DNA of 64,000 nt from Apis mellifera (Eukaryota > Arthropoda > Insecta > Hymenoptera > Apidae). The stretch spans positions 22,521,352 to 22,585,351 of the forward strand of contig NC_037638.1 of NCBI RefSeq assembly GCF_003254395.2, written 5' to 3'. This document shows positions 40,330-55,000 of the stretch, in pieces. The notes beneath the pieces are model-generated. The model made no database searches. It had not been told where the DNA came from and worked only from the letters and a program-made list of their open reading frames with translations. Numbering within the stretch: the stretch's first letter is position 1; each line of letters starts with the position of its first letter. The translations under genes were made by a program, and so were the position numbers.

Positions 40330-43300
40330 CTAGAATGTGACGAATTGTTATACACACTCATCCGTTTGAGAGAACGAAACTTACAACAAGCTGGATTAAA
40401 TTTTCATGGGAAGTATAGGTTATACGTATAGGTTATCAGAGTTGGACTAGGAAATTCTGGTACGGAAGACTTGTTTGTGCGACAATTTTGTTCACGGATG
40501 GGTGTAACATCCACCACTCGCCACCACAATGCTTTCGAATAATCGAAATTCAATCAGAAAGCGTTGCAATGTATACAGGGGAAGCGGCAATCAAGCGTGG
40601 GTATGGTGAAATGAAAAAGCTCGTGGATTAACGCGTAGCGGTGTGCATAGATAGTCGGCATAGATACGGCGATCAACTTTCTGCACACGGGCTGATTGAT
40701 ATTTAAACAAGCCACGAGATGCAAATAAACAAGCGAAGATGTAAATAAACAAGCTAAAAATATGTGCAAACAAATATAGGAGAGATACAAACTGTGACAC
40801 GCGTGTTCCAATTTTTGATACAAGAAGTTTAAGCTCTTTTTTTTTTATAAATAATCCGAATGATCATGTTATATTCCGTTCGTAACGTATGCAATATCTG
40901 GCTTAGCTTTCGGAATGGATTTTTTTTCCTATAATATTTCCCGGATCAAGAGTGCAAATTCAATTGTCAAACAGGTAATGTGAAAATTTAATTAATCAAG
41001 TGGATTTTTCCATTTTTGTTAAACCATTCGCCGTTTATTAATAACAGAGGAACGTTTCAACAAAATTCAACCACCTTTGAATTCATCGAGTGGACGCGCC
41101 AGCGTTTGCTCAATTTTTTTTCCTCTCTCTCTCTCTCTCTCTCTTTTTCTGTTTCCGCTTTTTTATTATTATTTAGCGCGGAAACACTGTGACTCTTGGA
41201 CACGCAATAACGGAACAAAAATTTCCTAGAACATTCCGCGACGCCAAGTGCAAAGGCTTTTTATTGAAACGGGCGGCCGAATGGATTGCGTACACATTCG
41301 AGAGGGACCATGGACCGTGCATGCAAATTTTATATAGGTTAAATAGGGCAAGTTCCAGAAATAATTATCCCAGTCTCTCTCTCTCTCTCTTCATTCGTTG
41401 TCTTACTCACTTTTGCCTAACGCATCGTTGTTTTACATATTTGTCTTCGACCGTCCACGATCAAAAAATCATGTTTCCAGGAAATAAATGATTTTGATAT
41501 TTTTAAGAACAAAAAAAATATATATATATATGGAGATGAAATTATTTCTCGAAGATCCCATTATTTTAATCAAGAAATAACGAAGAAATATATTTCGACA
41601 TAGCAAATTAATAGAATAATTTATATTTTCAAAAAAATGAAACTTCTTCCGTTTCAAATTAAATATCTTTTAATTAACTCCTAAAAATGCTTGAAACGCT
41701 TTCTTATATTTGTAGAAGTTTTTAAACGCGCGTTCTCTAATTTTCTTCAGAAAAACGTATGTGCAAGGAAAGAACAATCATATATATATATATATATCGT
41801 ATGTAAAACGAATCGTCCCACCGAGCTAAAAGAAAAATTATTAAGAACTCGACGCGATACTTAAAGATCGAATGGTAACCCAGAGGGTTGAGCTACGACA
41901 TCGTTGTTGCTAATTCCCAATTTCATGCGCGGAAAACTATAAATCGACGAGAAGAGGGAAGGATTAAACGGCAATAAGTAAAGCGATCGGTGTACGCTCG
42001 CGTTCCTACACACTGCATAAATCCTCGATAAGCTGTAACCGATTTTGCCCTACGTGCGAATCGCGCGTGGCCATTGCTTTTCCATCAACTCGCGATTATC
42101 CCTTCGGAAGTAACCGAAAATTGTGGAGCGATCGAGGAAAACGGACGCGTTAGAGTCGATCGTCTCCGTCAAGATTAATCGAATCCCGCGTGCAAAGAAT
42201 AATTAAATTTCTGCAAACCGAAAGCTAAATAGATGCAACGAGGATCACGAGAACAAGGCCCAATTGAAATTCGGGATTCGTAACAGGAATTTTCAAGATA
42301 AGTTTTATACGAAACTATAATTAATTTTAATTAGCTCAAAGATTTTCATTTTTACCAGCTTTGATTAATTTTCGCACTGTATCGCGATATTGGTGTTATA
42401 TAAATACGATAATGACTCGACTTGTTGTAAATGAAAAAACTTTTGGTATCCTTTTTATGCAAATATGCGAGAGGATAGATTTTAAGAGAGGGGTCGAAAA
42501 ATATTAAGCAGCAGTGGATTAGACGGTAACGAGTAGAAAGAAAAATTTAATTCCAGGCGTTGCGCGCTTACCTTTCCGGCAAATTATCCTTCCCTCTCCC
42601 ACTCCTCTTCCTGGAATCGCGGGAATATGTAAGAAATGTGCGATATAAAATTCCTGGTCCCGGTTGAAACGAAAGGAAAGAAGACACTTTCTTTTTTTTT
42701 CTTTTCTTCTTTTCCTCTCACTTTTTTCCCGTATTCTCGCAGGGAGGGGGAGGGATAGGTAACTGCGCGCTAACTGAAATTAAAGTAAAGGAGGGAAAGT
42801 GCGCGCGAATTTAATAAGAGGGAGTGGCCGGTGGTAACCCGTCGCGCAACATATTACAACGGGTATGCATCGAAAATATTACGCGTCCATGGTGTAATCT
42901 CTAACCCGTTAGAGGTTGCCTTCATAACGAATAATTAATTAGTCGAGTCCCTGGATATGGACACACATAGTCGAAATGTGTTCGATCTCCCTCCCCTTCC
43001 TCCTCTTCCTTCTCCTCCTCTTCCTCCCCTCCCCCGTATATTCCGTTGGCAATACCTTAATTCCAGCCACCGCCTAGGAAGTAATTAAACGTCCGATGAT
43101 TATCTATTTCCTACCCAGAGACCTCCGTCCCTATCTATCTCTCCGTCTCCCTCCATCCTCCTCCCTCCTCGCCACTGGTAGCCACCTTTGCACAATGACG
43201 ATGCCGCCACCAGTTGAACCGGAAATTGCCACGGAATCAGGGTTAGCCTCGCACGCTCGGCAACATCACACATCGACATAACGCACGGTGTGCTTACACG

Positions 43301-43860
43301 TACACGCCATTATGGGGAATCGGGCGCTTGGAAATTCCTGGCTGGGATGGTACCTGTGTACCTGAATTAGCATCCCTGCTCGAAACAGCCGTTTTGAACT
43401 TCCTAACCCCCTCCTCTTCCTCTTCCTCCTCCTCGTACCTACCACCGGATGATCCTGTACTCCTCCTTTGCCATCAAACGCACAAATCGCCTTCCGTACG
43501 ACGACCGTAGTTTCGAGAAAATGATGAGTTGTGTGATTCGGAACGCGTTGGATCTCTCTTCTTCGTCGCGTTTGATTTTTATTGTCACTCGTATTGTAAA
43601 AATATAGGATTTTTAAACGTTTAAGGATAAATTTATATTCCGTCGAATTGGGAAAGAGGTAAAAATTCGGTGTAATGAATCGGTGTATGGAATAAGGAGG
43701 AGAGGATTCTATGAAAAGTGATCAATGAAGGGGCAAATATTTAAACGGTGGAGAGCCGGTTCGATTTTAGATATTTGAGTTTCGGGGGAAAAAATCCAAC
43801 CGAACGCAGAGGGAATTTAATTTAAAGCCGGGTCAGGCTCTCTCTTCTCTTTTTTCTTTT

Positions 43861-43892
<32 letters not shown>

Positions 43893-44900
43893 ATTCCTCG
43901 GTGAACTTACGAACTTGTTCTTTAACTTGTATCGAACGAACGTGAGAAAGAATTCAAACAGCGAGCGAGTGGCTTCGGCTCGAGCCGCGCCGCCTCGAAC
44001 CCCGCTTTAATCCTCCGCGCTCCTACCGTGATATAATTTACCGTGTAATCAAGTGAAGCATCGCAGTGGGTTACTCGAGCCATTCCTAGCCGTTCCCGGC
44101 TCGAATTTTTCCGCTCCCTACGTTCGCGATAATGTAAGGTCGGGCAGGGTACACCGATGTTTCATCATCGTTTCGATAACGCTATGTTAATAGCGCGCCG
44201 TTGCACGTGCGCGAATGTATAAGTGATGGTGGTGGTGGTGATGGTGCACGTCGCCACGTATTAATTTCTCATCCGTTCACGGTACAGAGGATGAAACATG
44301 ATCGAAATCATCGACGAAAATGCGGCCCGAGTTATACACCTATGATGATAACACGCGATCCACAAAAGAAACACGGTTTACACATACACGGAGTATCTTT
44401 CCTCGTTTTTCTTTTTTTTCCCCCTCCTTTTTTTTCTTTTCTCTTTTTTTCCTCCGTGAAAAATAACGAACAACGAAAATGTACGCGCACATTCGACGGT
44501 AAAATTGAGACGAATCCGTAACGAAACACTCTTTCCAACGAATCGTTATGAATGAAACATTTGTATTGTGTATATTTTTTTTCCTCTTTAATCTCTCTCT
44601 CTCTCTTTTCTTTTCTTTTCTTTCTTTTAATCTTATATGTCTATCATGTAACATTTCAGTGGGATAGTTGCGAAATATTCATAACACAACGTTTGCGTGC
44701 AAAAACATGGGTTTTATTCGTTTATCCTCTCAAATCAATCGAATAATCTTTAAGAGAGAAGGACCACGTTATCTATTCGAGAGTAGCGGGAGAAGAATAA
44801 CGGGCTAAGGAATTCCTCCTGAAGACGTCCCGACGGTACTCGAACGTCGGCAATCCGTTTTCACTACAGACAGAACGAAATCCGTTGTCACATGTTTCAA
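40330..44900. other. Non-genic DNA, block 7
   Basis: No gene supported. (CT)n tracts at 41120-41150 and 41373-41390, (TA)n at 41521-41531 and 41779-41797, pyrimidine tracts at 42990-43035 and 43400-43436, a compound (CT)n tract at 43839-43893, (GGT)n at 44226-44246, and C/T tracts at 44405-44450 and 44570-44632. Confidence 0.6.
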
Positions 44901-44903
44901 TGA

Positions 44904-45428
44904 ATAACGGAGCAAAGGAGCGTTTCATCTTACCCAATTTACTCGCCATCCTTCCTTCCTTCCGTTCGAACAGGCGACGCTACTCCGTTGCTACTTGCAA
45001 GCGCATATTATGTACAACGATGCGTGGTAATAGATTATCCATATCACGATGCATATCAGGTACAGAGTCGCGTACATGATCGAGATCCGGAATATCCATA
45101 CGAGGAAACTGCTCTTCCAATTCATAGATTGATTCATGTTCGAAGAGAATGGGGAGAAAATCGATGGTGTATCGATGGGATCCACTTCTTCGTCGAAGCA
45201 AAACGAACGATGCTCCTCACGATCGATCGGAAACGCGAGGAGAAGAGCAACTGGATCGACCCCAGAAAGAGAAACAGTCGTTGTCACGTGTCACGCGATA
45301 TTACGTATTCACGCATAGAAACGGACCACCACCTTCTGTCGCGTCCTTCTGTCCCCCTTCCTCTCGTTCGCGCGCGAGGCAATGAGAAAAGGAGAGAAAC
45401 CCGGTCGACCGACACCTCCGCTTTTTAA
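44904..45428 (+). other. Multi-frame open block; candidate exon, strand undetermined
   Basis: On the + strand one frame is open for 174 codons (44904-45425, stop TAA 45426-45428). Its 5' part contains a strong-looking 3' splice site (CTTCC repeats then CAG at 44971-44973) and a CAG/GTACAG donor at 45059/45060, defining a possible 86-nt exon. The first half translates to an unremarkable mix (YPYHDAYQVQSRVHDRDPEY), while the last third becomes basic and low in information. The minus strand is also open in two frames: 45287-44991 (acidic, then very hydrophobic) and 45201-44980 (acidic, with EQFPRMDIPDLDHVRDSVPD, ending in TAG). The two minus frames have similar acidic composition where they meet, as a frameshifted gene might. 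I recognise none of these proteins. Chance is a real alternative, because CpG-rich DNA here is generally poor in stops. Confidence 0.2.
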
Positions 45429-45429
45429 T

Positions 45430-48400
45430 AATCGTCTCGGGATAAATCTCGAAGCAGCGTGAAATACGTGCGCGGTTGCGGCCGTTCCTCGACATCGACA
45501 GTTTCGGCAATAACTGTTTTCGCGGCTATGCGGCGCAGAGCGGAGCGTGGCAAAACAGCGGAAACAAGCGACTGTAAACAAACGAGGATCTCGTTTCGCC
45601 TCGTCCCGTTTCGTCGAGCATACTTCGAATTTGTTTACGGGGCGAGCGAGGCCCTCCTTCCGGACCCTTGGCCACCTTGATCGACATTGTATCAACGCGC
45701 ACGTACAATAATTTTCGTGTTAGACCCGATCCATCTCAATTGACATTTTTCTTTTATCGATTAAATATATATATGTTTATACGTATTTATATATTCGATA
45801 ATATATAGGATATATATTTCACGAAAAAATCGTGGATCGAATGAAAACAGCTCGATGTTAATTTCTTCGATATTCGTGTGATCGATCGAGTGTGATATTA
45901 ATAGTATTATATTGTATCGCTTTGCTGTAACAAAAGATGAAATCGTGTAGTATGAAATATATAAAAGGGACGATGTAGAAGGAACTAAGTTTCTTTTCTC
46001 GGGAGGAAGAAAATACGATATCAAAGTTTAAAATATAGTTTGAAGCTCTTCGCACACATCATTTCGCTCTGTCTTCATCTCGTTTCATCTAAAGCAAACT
46101 TAAATTGGTTACAATAATTTATGATACATAAATTCGACATTTTTCTACGTCCACTTTTGCTTTATCCTTTTAAAATCGAATCTTCGAAAAATGTTCACAA
46201 AAACGTTTCCACGAACGATCCAGTAGTGATCATCAATTCTTTGCAAATTGGATTCGATATTGCGATTGGATGAGAAGAGAAAAAAATCTGTTTTCCAAAA
46301 AACGAAGCTCGATCTTGGAATTTTCTTAGAGGCTTGATATTTTAGAATATCAAGATTATCATAGTTCCTCCGGAACGTTTTTGGTTTGGTGGCGGAGGAT
46401 CTGTCGGAACTCGTCAAACCTCGTTTAAGACGAGGTCGGTCCAAAGTAGAAACTGCAACCTCATTCGTTAATTTACACGGTTGAAAGTTATTGCCAGAGA
46501 ACCCCCCATGGGGCAACTGTCAATTCCTGGTGGGTGGCGCTTGTGTGTCGTGTAACGAGGAATTCTCACATAAATCAGAGTTATTAATGGATCCAAGGGT
46601 GTCGGGGAAGCGTGTCCCGGGGAAGAAGATCGACCGCGGTATGACCTCGACAAACATTTAACTAATCTTGTGTACTCAGCCTCAAACGAGCCCCCTAATT
46701 TAATAACAAACGTATGCTGATGCCAAGCATCCGACCGTGTTGCATATTCATCCTCGATTAATGATCCTCATTTCGAACCCATTACACCCATGTAATAAAC
46801 GTAAGAAAAATCGAATTATCTCGGTATTAATATTGATTCTGAAACTGGTAGTAATTCACTGGTAATCAATTATTTATCTAAATTGTAATGAAATTAAATT
46901 TGAATCTTTTATCGAAAAGATGTGTCTCTACATTCTACAAAACGAAACTTTTCAGATATCCTTCGATATAAATAAAACACAAGTAGCAAAAATTTTCCAA
47001 ATTTCCAAAATCCAATGAATTTTAAAATTCCTGTTCGACCGAGCGAGCAAAATTCGAGAGCAGCGAAGAAAAGGAGGGAAGAAAAGAATCGAAAGAACGA
47101 GTCTCTCGGGGAAAAAAATAACGAAATTGTAGGAAACAAAGGAGGGATAAAATATAGGGGGAAGGGGGCAGCCACCTATTTCGTGAAAATAATTATTCAG
47201 CAACTACCGCTCTTGTAGTTACCATTAGCAACGCAGCGAAGGCAATATTCCAAGCATCGGTAATCGTATTTAAAATTGACAAATTTGTCGCGATGTTCCT
47301 CCTGTCGTGATGCTCGTCGAATCTCCTCTCCCTCCTGTATAATTTGTCCCGGGGTACCGCGCGGGGAGGGGGGGAGAGGGGGTTCGTTAACGACGAGCAA
47401 TTTGTTCGTCGAGTGTTTATCGGGACATTCGTTTCACGGAAATGTAATGAGGCCTGAAAAAGAAACTGGAAAGTATCGCAACTTTTTCACCAGACATCGG
47501 TCTCTATCATTTTATTATTAATATACAATCTCGCGCTTGATTTCTTCTCCTCGATCGGGCGGCTAGCTAACGATTGCTATTTAACGAGTTCAGAGAAACG
47601 ACTATCGAGTAAGGGGGTGGAGGGGATCTTGTAACGACTGGGAAAGGAGGGGGAGGTAACGACTCGTTGGAAATTCGAGGTAGAAATATTTAGGAAAAGT
47701 GAAAAGCAAGAAATGGAGAATAAGTGAGAAAGGAAGAGGGAAAGAAAGGAAGAGGGGAAGAAAGGAAGAGGGGATTTTTTTTCCATTTCATCTTCGAAGA
47801 GACGTCGATTAAAGATGAACCGCGTTTGAATTAACCGATGCGACGAGAAAAATGCAACAAATTGCATCTCGTCGATCCTTTCCTCTCCCTCCCTTCTCTC
47901 TCTCTCTCTCTCAATTTCGTCTCGTTTCGGTTTCGTTTTTTGCGTGGGAGGGAGAAAATTTGGGCCGCCACTCCGTTGTGCCGGTCGATTTAAGCGAAAA
48001 GAGTTGGAGTAACAGTTGGAGCGCACCGATGCGTTCGCAAAAGCTCAACGAGTTAAACCACGAACTCGATTGGACGTCTGAAAGAAACTGTGCAACAAAT
48101 GCGCAAAGTCTGGCCCGGGCACGGCCAAGTGCTTAGTCGTTTGACTCCTCATTTCTACTCCCGCAAAAACCTGGATAACGACTTTGTACTTGATTCGCTA
48201 TCGACGTTATAAAACTTCCTCCCTCTCTCTCTCTCTCTTCCTTTCTCTATCCATCATTGCGTAACACGAATGTGTTCCGTTGTGTCAATATCGAAATCTC
48301 TTCGGGGCGGGGATGTGCGAACAGGCTAGAAAATGTATGGAATAATATATCTCGATGGCGATAATCGGAAAATTAATTGAAACGATGCCAGGGAAAATCG

Positions 48401-51400
48401 TGCAACCGGGAGATCATTTTGACAAATAGTCTATTTAAACAAATAATCTTCGATAGTTTGTAATTTCCATTCGAAAATATTATAAAATGAAATGTTATAA
48501 GATATAATAGATACTTCTTGTTCATTTAAATTTTAAAAAATACGTATTTTACGTAAATACGAATATGTTATAAAATAATAATAAGATGCATTTAATTATC
48601 GGGATTATATACGATATTCCGATTGCGAAGACAGTATATTTAAAAGCAATGAGGAAAGGTTGTTGTATCGCGTGATACATTGTTAAAAGTTGGCGATCTC
48701 GGTGGCACGCACGTATTCAGCGAAGGGATGGAAGAAGAACTTTGCAGAACAAACCGTTCGGAAGGATTACCGCGAAATAGGATACACAAGGTGTGGCAGG
48801 GAAGCATATAGGTACTTGTAAAGAAAACAATCTCGCGTGCGCAAGAAAATATTTTCAGAGAAAACGGTTCCCCCGCGTAACGAAATTAACCAGGTTGCGT
48901 ATATGCATGCAACCGAGTATAGCAAAATTCCTAAAGCTTAATCCGCTTCGCGCAAAGATCATACGTTTATTTTCATTTAAATGAAATGGATATTTTTATC
49001 GTTCCCGTTCTTAGGCAAATTCTTATTGAAAAATTAACAGTTTTAGTTTTTCTTTTATATGTATATAGTAGTTATTTTTGTATATAAATTACTTATCTTT
49101 TTTTTAACGTGATTACAGCGATCGAAATAGATTCTAGATTTTTATCACACGTATGTTAAAACTCTACTATTACAATGATCGCTAATGAGCCATTATCTCG
49201 TGCACGGAACAAGACGTTCGGCCTCTTCAAAATTCAGCTGACTATCACTGATTCTTAAGTCACAGCGCGAGCTACCATCTGCATTTTTTAAACGTCTTGA
49301 GCATCCGTTAAGCGATGCACATACGAACGATGCTTCGTCGATGACATCGTTTTAAGATTAAGGTCGACGGTGTTGCACTTTGGCGTATTAACATTCTTGA
49401 GTGGCACAATTTGTCCCTTTCTCTCCCTGCATCTAATAATCCGGATCGCTAGCGTTGCAACCCCGTCGTAAAATATTGTCACACTTTTATCTCGCGTTGG
49501 ATTAAACTACAAGCCGCACAAAAATTCTCTTCGTAACTTTACTCGAATAATTATTTTTTTCCATCCGTGCGTTCCTTTTTAAAACTTTCCTCTTATATAA
49601 ATTAATAACTATAGGAAGAAGGGGAAAAAGAAAATAATGACATACAATATCATTACACGTACAAAGAAAAATTGATGGTTAATCGCAGAGCAGTCCATAA
49701 ATGTCCGCAAACGTGGCTTCTAAAATGATTAGAACGAGGGCACGTGGCAGTTCATTGAAGCGTGCAGCAACCGATGTTGCCCGATCCCTCGTATGCGCCC
49801 GATCCACAGATAATATCGTAATTTTTATAAGCCCCTCTTCCCCTCCACCGATGATCCTCTATTGTTATATCTTGCACCTGCACCTTGTCCAACCCTCGCA
49901 TCGAGGTGCATATTGACCGACCACTTTCACCGGTAACGGGAGCTTTGTGATCGAACGTCGATCGAAGGGTGAAAAAGGTTGATAACGGGTGGCCTACTTT
50001 CCCTAATTTATTTGTCCTTGGACGCTACGTTCCTCGACGATCGTTCCAAAACGGTGTTCCATCTCTCGATCTCGATCTCCAATGGCCGTCGAACCGAGCC
50101 ACGTGGGCCTACTATGGATCTGGCTGATCCATTCACGAAAGTGTGGCGCGGATCGCTAATTAATCAAACGAAAAAGCGATTTAATTAGCGCAAAGATAGC
50201 GTATCTGATTATCCGGCAGCGCAGCCCGCGCCAACGTGAACGCTCGCGTTCAATGTGTACGTATTGCGAAAGTGGCGGCCTAATGATCGCATTCCCAGAA
50301 ATCCCACGCGAGGGTGGGTGTCGACGACGCACACAACGTACAGACTCGGTGGACATTTCGTGTCGTAGGCGCGTACGTGCCACGGAGAATTATGCCGATC
50401 GATGGCGAATTGGTGGCCAACGGACGAAGAAAAGAGAAAGAGAGAACGTGTGATAGATAGTTTTGCATGTTATTTATTATGTGCATAATTAGAGCGAGGA
50501 ACAACGAGCGAGCTGTTGGAAACGTTCTTCGTGGAGCACACACGATGTCGTTGAAGAAGTCGTCGAGAAATCACGGTTTGCCTTGAGGGAAACTGCTGTT
50601 TGCGCGGAACGTTGTACAGCTTTCTCCGTACCGTAAATATAATTTCGTGGGATAAAATAGACAAAAGTAATGAAAAATTGAAAATTCTTGCGGTCGATGT
50701 TTGTATAGAATTTTGGGGAAATTAGAGATTTTGTATCGAATTAAATATTAACTGTATTCGGTTCAACTTCAATCTTTTCTTCGTGTGTATATATATATAC
50801 TATAGTATTGGAAAGACTTAATTTGAAGGAAACGGTATCGATGAAGAATATAATTCATGCATGAAATCAGTTATCTCTATTCATTCGCGAGACTTGACTG
50901 ATTTATGAGGCATAAATTATATAGTGTATTTTGAACGGAGACTTCAAATATATAGACGAAACTTTCGATTTAATTAAAAACAAATAAAGTTCGATGAGGA
51001 AGATAATCGTTTTATAGATTACCCCGACGTTTATTCATGAAGTAGCTAATTCCTGCTAGCAACTATAAATCATCGATGGCACTCGAGGTCGGTACGAGGT
51101 AATTAAAATATCATTTGAACGTTCGTGGAGAATTATCGTAACGGTTGCTTAAACCGAACGATTACTTGGAAAACGTTAGATTCCAGGTGTCGAGGAGATA
51201 CCTATCTCTTATTATTATCCCGATAAAATTGGTAATTAAACCGTTTTCCAGCAACACTTTGCGCGTAATATGTGCTCCTAGTCCAAATGCAGCATATGGC
51301 CCGACATGCTCACAGTGCCAGGATACCATCCTTTAAATTCGCCGTTAAAGTGTGTTGCGCCGTTTACAGCTCGTGCCAGATATTTCGCGGGGTTTATCGA

Positions 51401-51776
51401 TCATTCATGCTGACGAGGGGGTGTAGCTCAATCGAATGGGGTCCCTTTCTCCTAGCTTCCATACGCTTCCTGCCTCGTTTCCAATATTCTCAAGAGAGGA
51501 AAATATATCTCGTCGATGTTGTATATTCTTTTAACGAAATGATCAATTACGAGTGGAATGGAGATTTCATTCGCCGAGTATCGAATCCGTTTCGAATAAT
51601 CCTCGTTAATTTTTTTTCCAAACAATATCTATCGTTATATGTCTATATTTTCGTGTCCTGTATCGTCAACACGCGACGCATTTCAAAATTCCCCTTGTAA
51701 AATGAATCACCTCGAAATCGTGCACACGCTACATTTAGATTTAAATAGCACAAAAGAACATTCAAGATATTAAGAT

Positions 51777-51807
<31 letters not shown>

Positions 51808-52000
51808 AAAATCAATCCTAGATATAAACAAAGAAATAAATTTACAAAGATGTAGATTGGACAGCCAATGCTTAAGAGATCGATAATCTAGAAGATTTAT
51901 CGATAAACAAAAATTAATAAACGAAGAGGCTTTACGAATGAATACGAAGGAAGACGAGTGTTTGCCTCGTTCCAACCTCGATATAATTTACGAAAGTTCA
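45430..52000. other. Non-genic DNA, block 8
   Basis: No gene supported. AT-rich pocket at 45.7-46.4 kb holding the 46057-46200 repeat copy; (CT)n at 47895-47912 and 48222-48238; AT-rich stretch 48400-48640; (TA)n at 50787-50801 and 51776-51802. A 142-codon + frame at 51272-51700 has mixed composition but no recognised domain and no splice signals that stand out. Confidence 0.6.
46057..46200 (+). repeat. Diverged copy of one arm of the 60.9-61.2 kb fold-back element
   Basis: The segment aligns by eye with the right arm (61061-61212) and even better with the reverse complement of the left arm of the fold-back element. Matching blocks include TCATTTCG(C/T)TCT, TTCATCTAA followed by CAAACTTAAATTG, and AAAAATGTTC near the far end. 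The second arm is not evident here, so it is a half-element or its partner has decayed. It lies in a locally AT-rich pocket (about 45.7-46.4 kb). Confidence 0.6.
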
Positions 52001-55000
52001 CCCCTTTAGCATCAGCCCTTATTTTCTCTCTCTCTCTCTCTCTCTCGTGATGTAATGGGTGCATAAATTATACAGTTTGAAATATGCTAATGCTAGGCTT
52101 AACCGGAGCCGCTATATCAAGGGACGTAATCTAATAAAAAAGTCGGCATCCTCGGAGGAAAGTCCGAGAAACGTTCTCGTATTCAATGCCGTTTCGTGGC
52201 CAACGATAAGATCGGATGGTTAAAGCTGCGCGCGCAGCTTTTCTGTATCGCGCTAATTACGAGATCGTTCTAATTAATCGAGAAAAATCAGCATCAAGGT
52301 TAATATTAACACGCGCGCGGTCGTATTTATTAAAGGCCCATACAATATTGCCTCTCTTTCGCGATGTACAAGGATATAGATACAATTATTTAATCCCTCG
52401 TCGTGATTATAACCGGTTCGTCGATAATATATCGTGTATCCTCTCGAATAAGATATTCGTGAATATTTAATAAAGCGCGAACGTTTTAATATTCGATAAA
52501 TTATTCCTCGAATTATCGACGACGAGCCTTTCTAACGTAATCTTTTTGCATATTATTATCTTTCACTGGCCATCCTTTAATTTTTCCCTGACGCGTTCCA
52601 TTAAATAACAATGTGGCCGAATGTCTGTGGCGCGCTCATGAGAATTCAATTCGTTACAACGTCTGAGAGATCTCGTCTTTTTCATTGTCAAGTATTTCTA
52701 ATCACGAAATGTAAAACATCGTTAATCGTCGCAATCGATGCAGGAAAATGATAGAAATATCCTGAAACCTAATCTTCAAATCTGAGATAACTGATCGAAA
52801 GAGAATTGAAATTAATTCCCGTGCACTTATGCTTACAAAAATCAGCTTAAATCGAGAGATAGAATCGAGATAACTTTCGTGAAATCGCAAGAAATTCACA
52901 AAAACGGTATTTTGGACCTCGTCCAAACGCAATACGCCGGAACACGATACCTTCCCATTATACATTCCCCATTGTTCCGCCGCGTTTTCAACCCCCCACG
53001 AGGAACTATTTGTTTCTTACTTCTAAATAGAAATTCTCGTTCAATTCGGGCGACGACAAGCAGCCCGTTAAATGGTGAAGGAAGGAAGGAAAAGAGCGAG
53101 CCACAGAGCAAGGTTTCTCAACCCCTCGTCCGTGAAACTTTGGGAAAACCTATTTCACGAGCTGATCGCTTTCCTTCGAGTCACGTCAGAGTTCGTCTGC
53201 TTTCTCCCTTGATTCTTTTTCTTCCTTCCTCCCTCCCCCTCCCCCATCTTTCTTCTTTCTCTCCCTTTGTTTTACTTCTTTCTCAAGTCTTTTCTTTCTT
53301 CACGGACAAGGGATCGTTAGTTCGAGATAACAAATTAAGGAAGCAATGATGGAACGAACGATGGAGGGTAGAAGAAGCGGATCTCGCAAAGGTATATTAC
53401 ATTCATTTCACTGGCAAACGACCGATATATCTAATCATTAGAAATCTGCATAATGGTCAGTTAGCGTGTCTTGTATATACGCGCTCTCCACGTATATACA
53501 CCAGAAATGGTTGTTACCTTCGTCCGCACGTTTGGAAATAGCCTAGGCAGGATAGAATAAAAAATTTTTCGCCTTAACGTTCGTCCAAGTGCCAGTTTTA
53601 TTCCAGCAATTCGCCATTACCATTCCTGTAAAAAGAAATTTCGAAAGATTGATGCGAAAAGAACGATAGAGCACCGTGATAAATATTTAATCGGTTAAAG
53701 ATCGATCTGTGCGACGTTAAGATTTTTAGATTCTTAATAGCGAAAGGTATCTTCGTGGAGTTTCGAAAGATTGAAAGAAGGAAATGCTAGCGACATCTAT
53801 CCGTACCGTACTCAACATTCTCCCCGATCTCAAATGATAACTTGACTTTTGCGGATTATTTTTAAACGCGTGTACAAAAATTGTTTCGACAATGATGATT
53901 TATAAAAAAAAATCATCCATTTTCAACGATTTTGTTTAATTAATATTTCCAAAAGAGAGATTCTCTTTCTAATAAGTGTGCATCCACTTAGGATCATCCT
54001 CGATTTCCCATAAATTTCCCTAAATTACTAAGTCGTTACATATTCGATGGGGTCAAACAAATAGAAGAACGAAACAACGAGGTTGACCTGACACGTTCTA
54101 CTTTACATATAATGGGACGCCATAAGTTACAATGTACAGAGGCGGCAATACACCATACTGGTGTGTATATACCGTGGCTTGTTGGCGCAATTGTACACAA
54201 TGGTTCGAAAACCATTGGTGGACCAACCGATTCGAAAAGTAAAAGAAAAAAAGAGACAGAGAGAGAGAAAGAGAGAAAAGATCACAGAGCAGAAAAAGTC
54301 GAAACATTTGGATCCCACTTACCGAGTCGGATACAATGCATTGATTAATGAAGGACATCAAGACCGACACGCGGTACCCGCTAAGAATTTAATATGGGCC
54401 AACACCGTGTGATGCCGTCCGAATGTTTTACTAGCGTATTAAGCCTGTCTAACGATGCCCCGGGTGAGAGACGAACATATTTTCATCTTTGATATACGTC
54501 CCCTTGTCAAGGATGTCAGGTGGCGGATCCACCGAGAATGATTGCTAATAAAGAAGAAATAATGATCCTATTTCTTCCCCGAGGTTACCTTTCGGTAAAA
54601 AAATGTACACGGTAAGTCGGCCGATGTTGTCTCGAATAACTTAATGCTTCATTTCGTATCCCCATCCGTGTCCTATAAAAGGAAAAAAAAAAAATTAGCC
54701 TATACCAAATTTTACTTCTACTTTTCTTCTTCTTTTTTTTAATCGTATCGAATAACGGTTTTCAACCGATTAACCTTAATTACCAATCGCTCACGAATCT
54801 TTTCGCCAATCTTTTATAATCGCGACGAAATTTATATTCCTTTTGATACATAGTTTCTTCCGGAGCGAATGAAGAAAAAATTCGAATATTTCGAAGCAGT
54901 AGGCGAAAAAGTCGTTCAATCTCGATCCATCGTGGCGATAATGAACGCGAAACAATTTCTTGCGTCCTCCTCGAAATCGCGGCGCTGCGGTAAATTCACC

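Noticed and set aside
51272..51700. 142-codon + frame of mixed composition
   Set aside because: No recognisable family and no start context or splice sites that stand out; left as non-genic.
52879..53349. 156-codon + frame
   Set aside because: The second half is a pyrimidine-rich tract (Leu/Pro/Ser/Phe); no domain or splice evidence.
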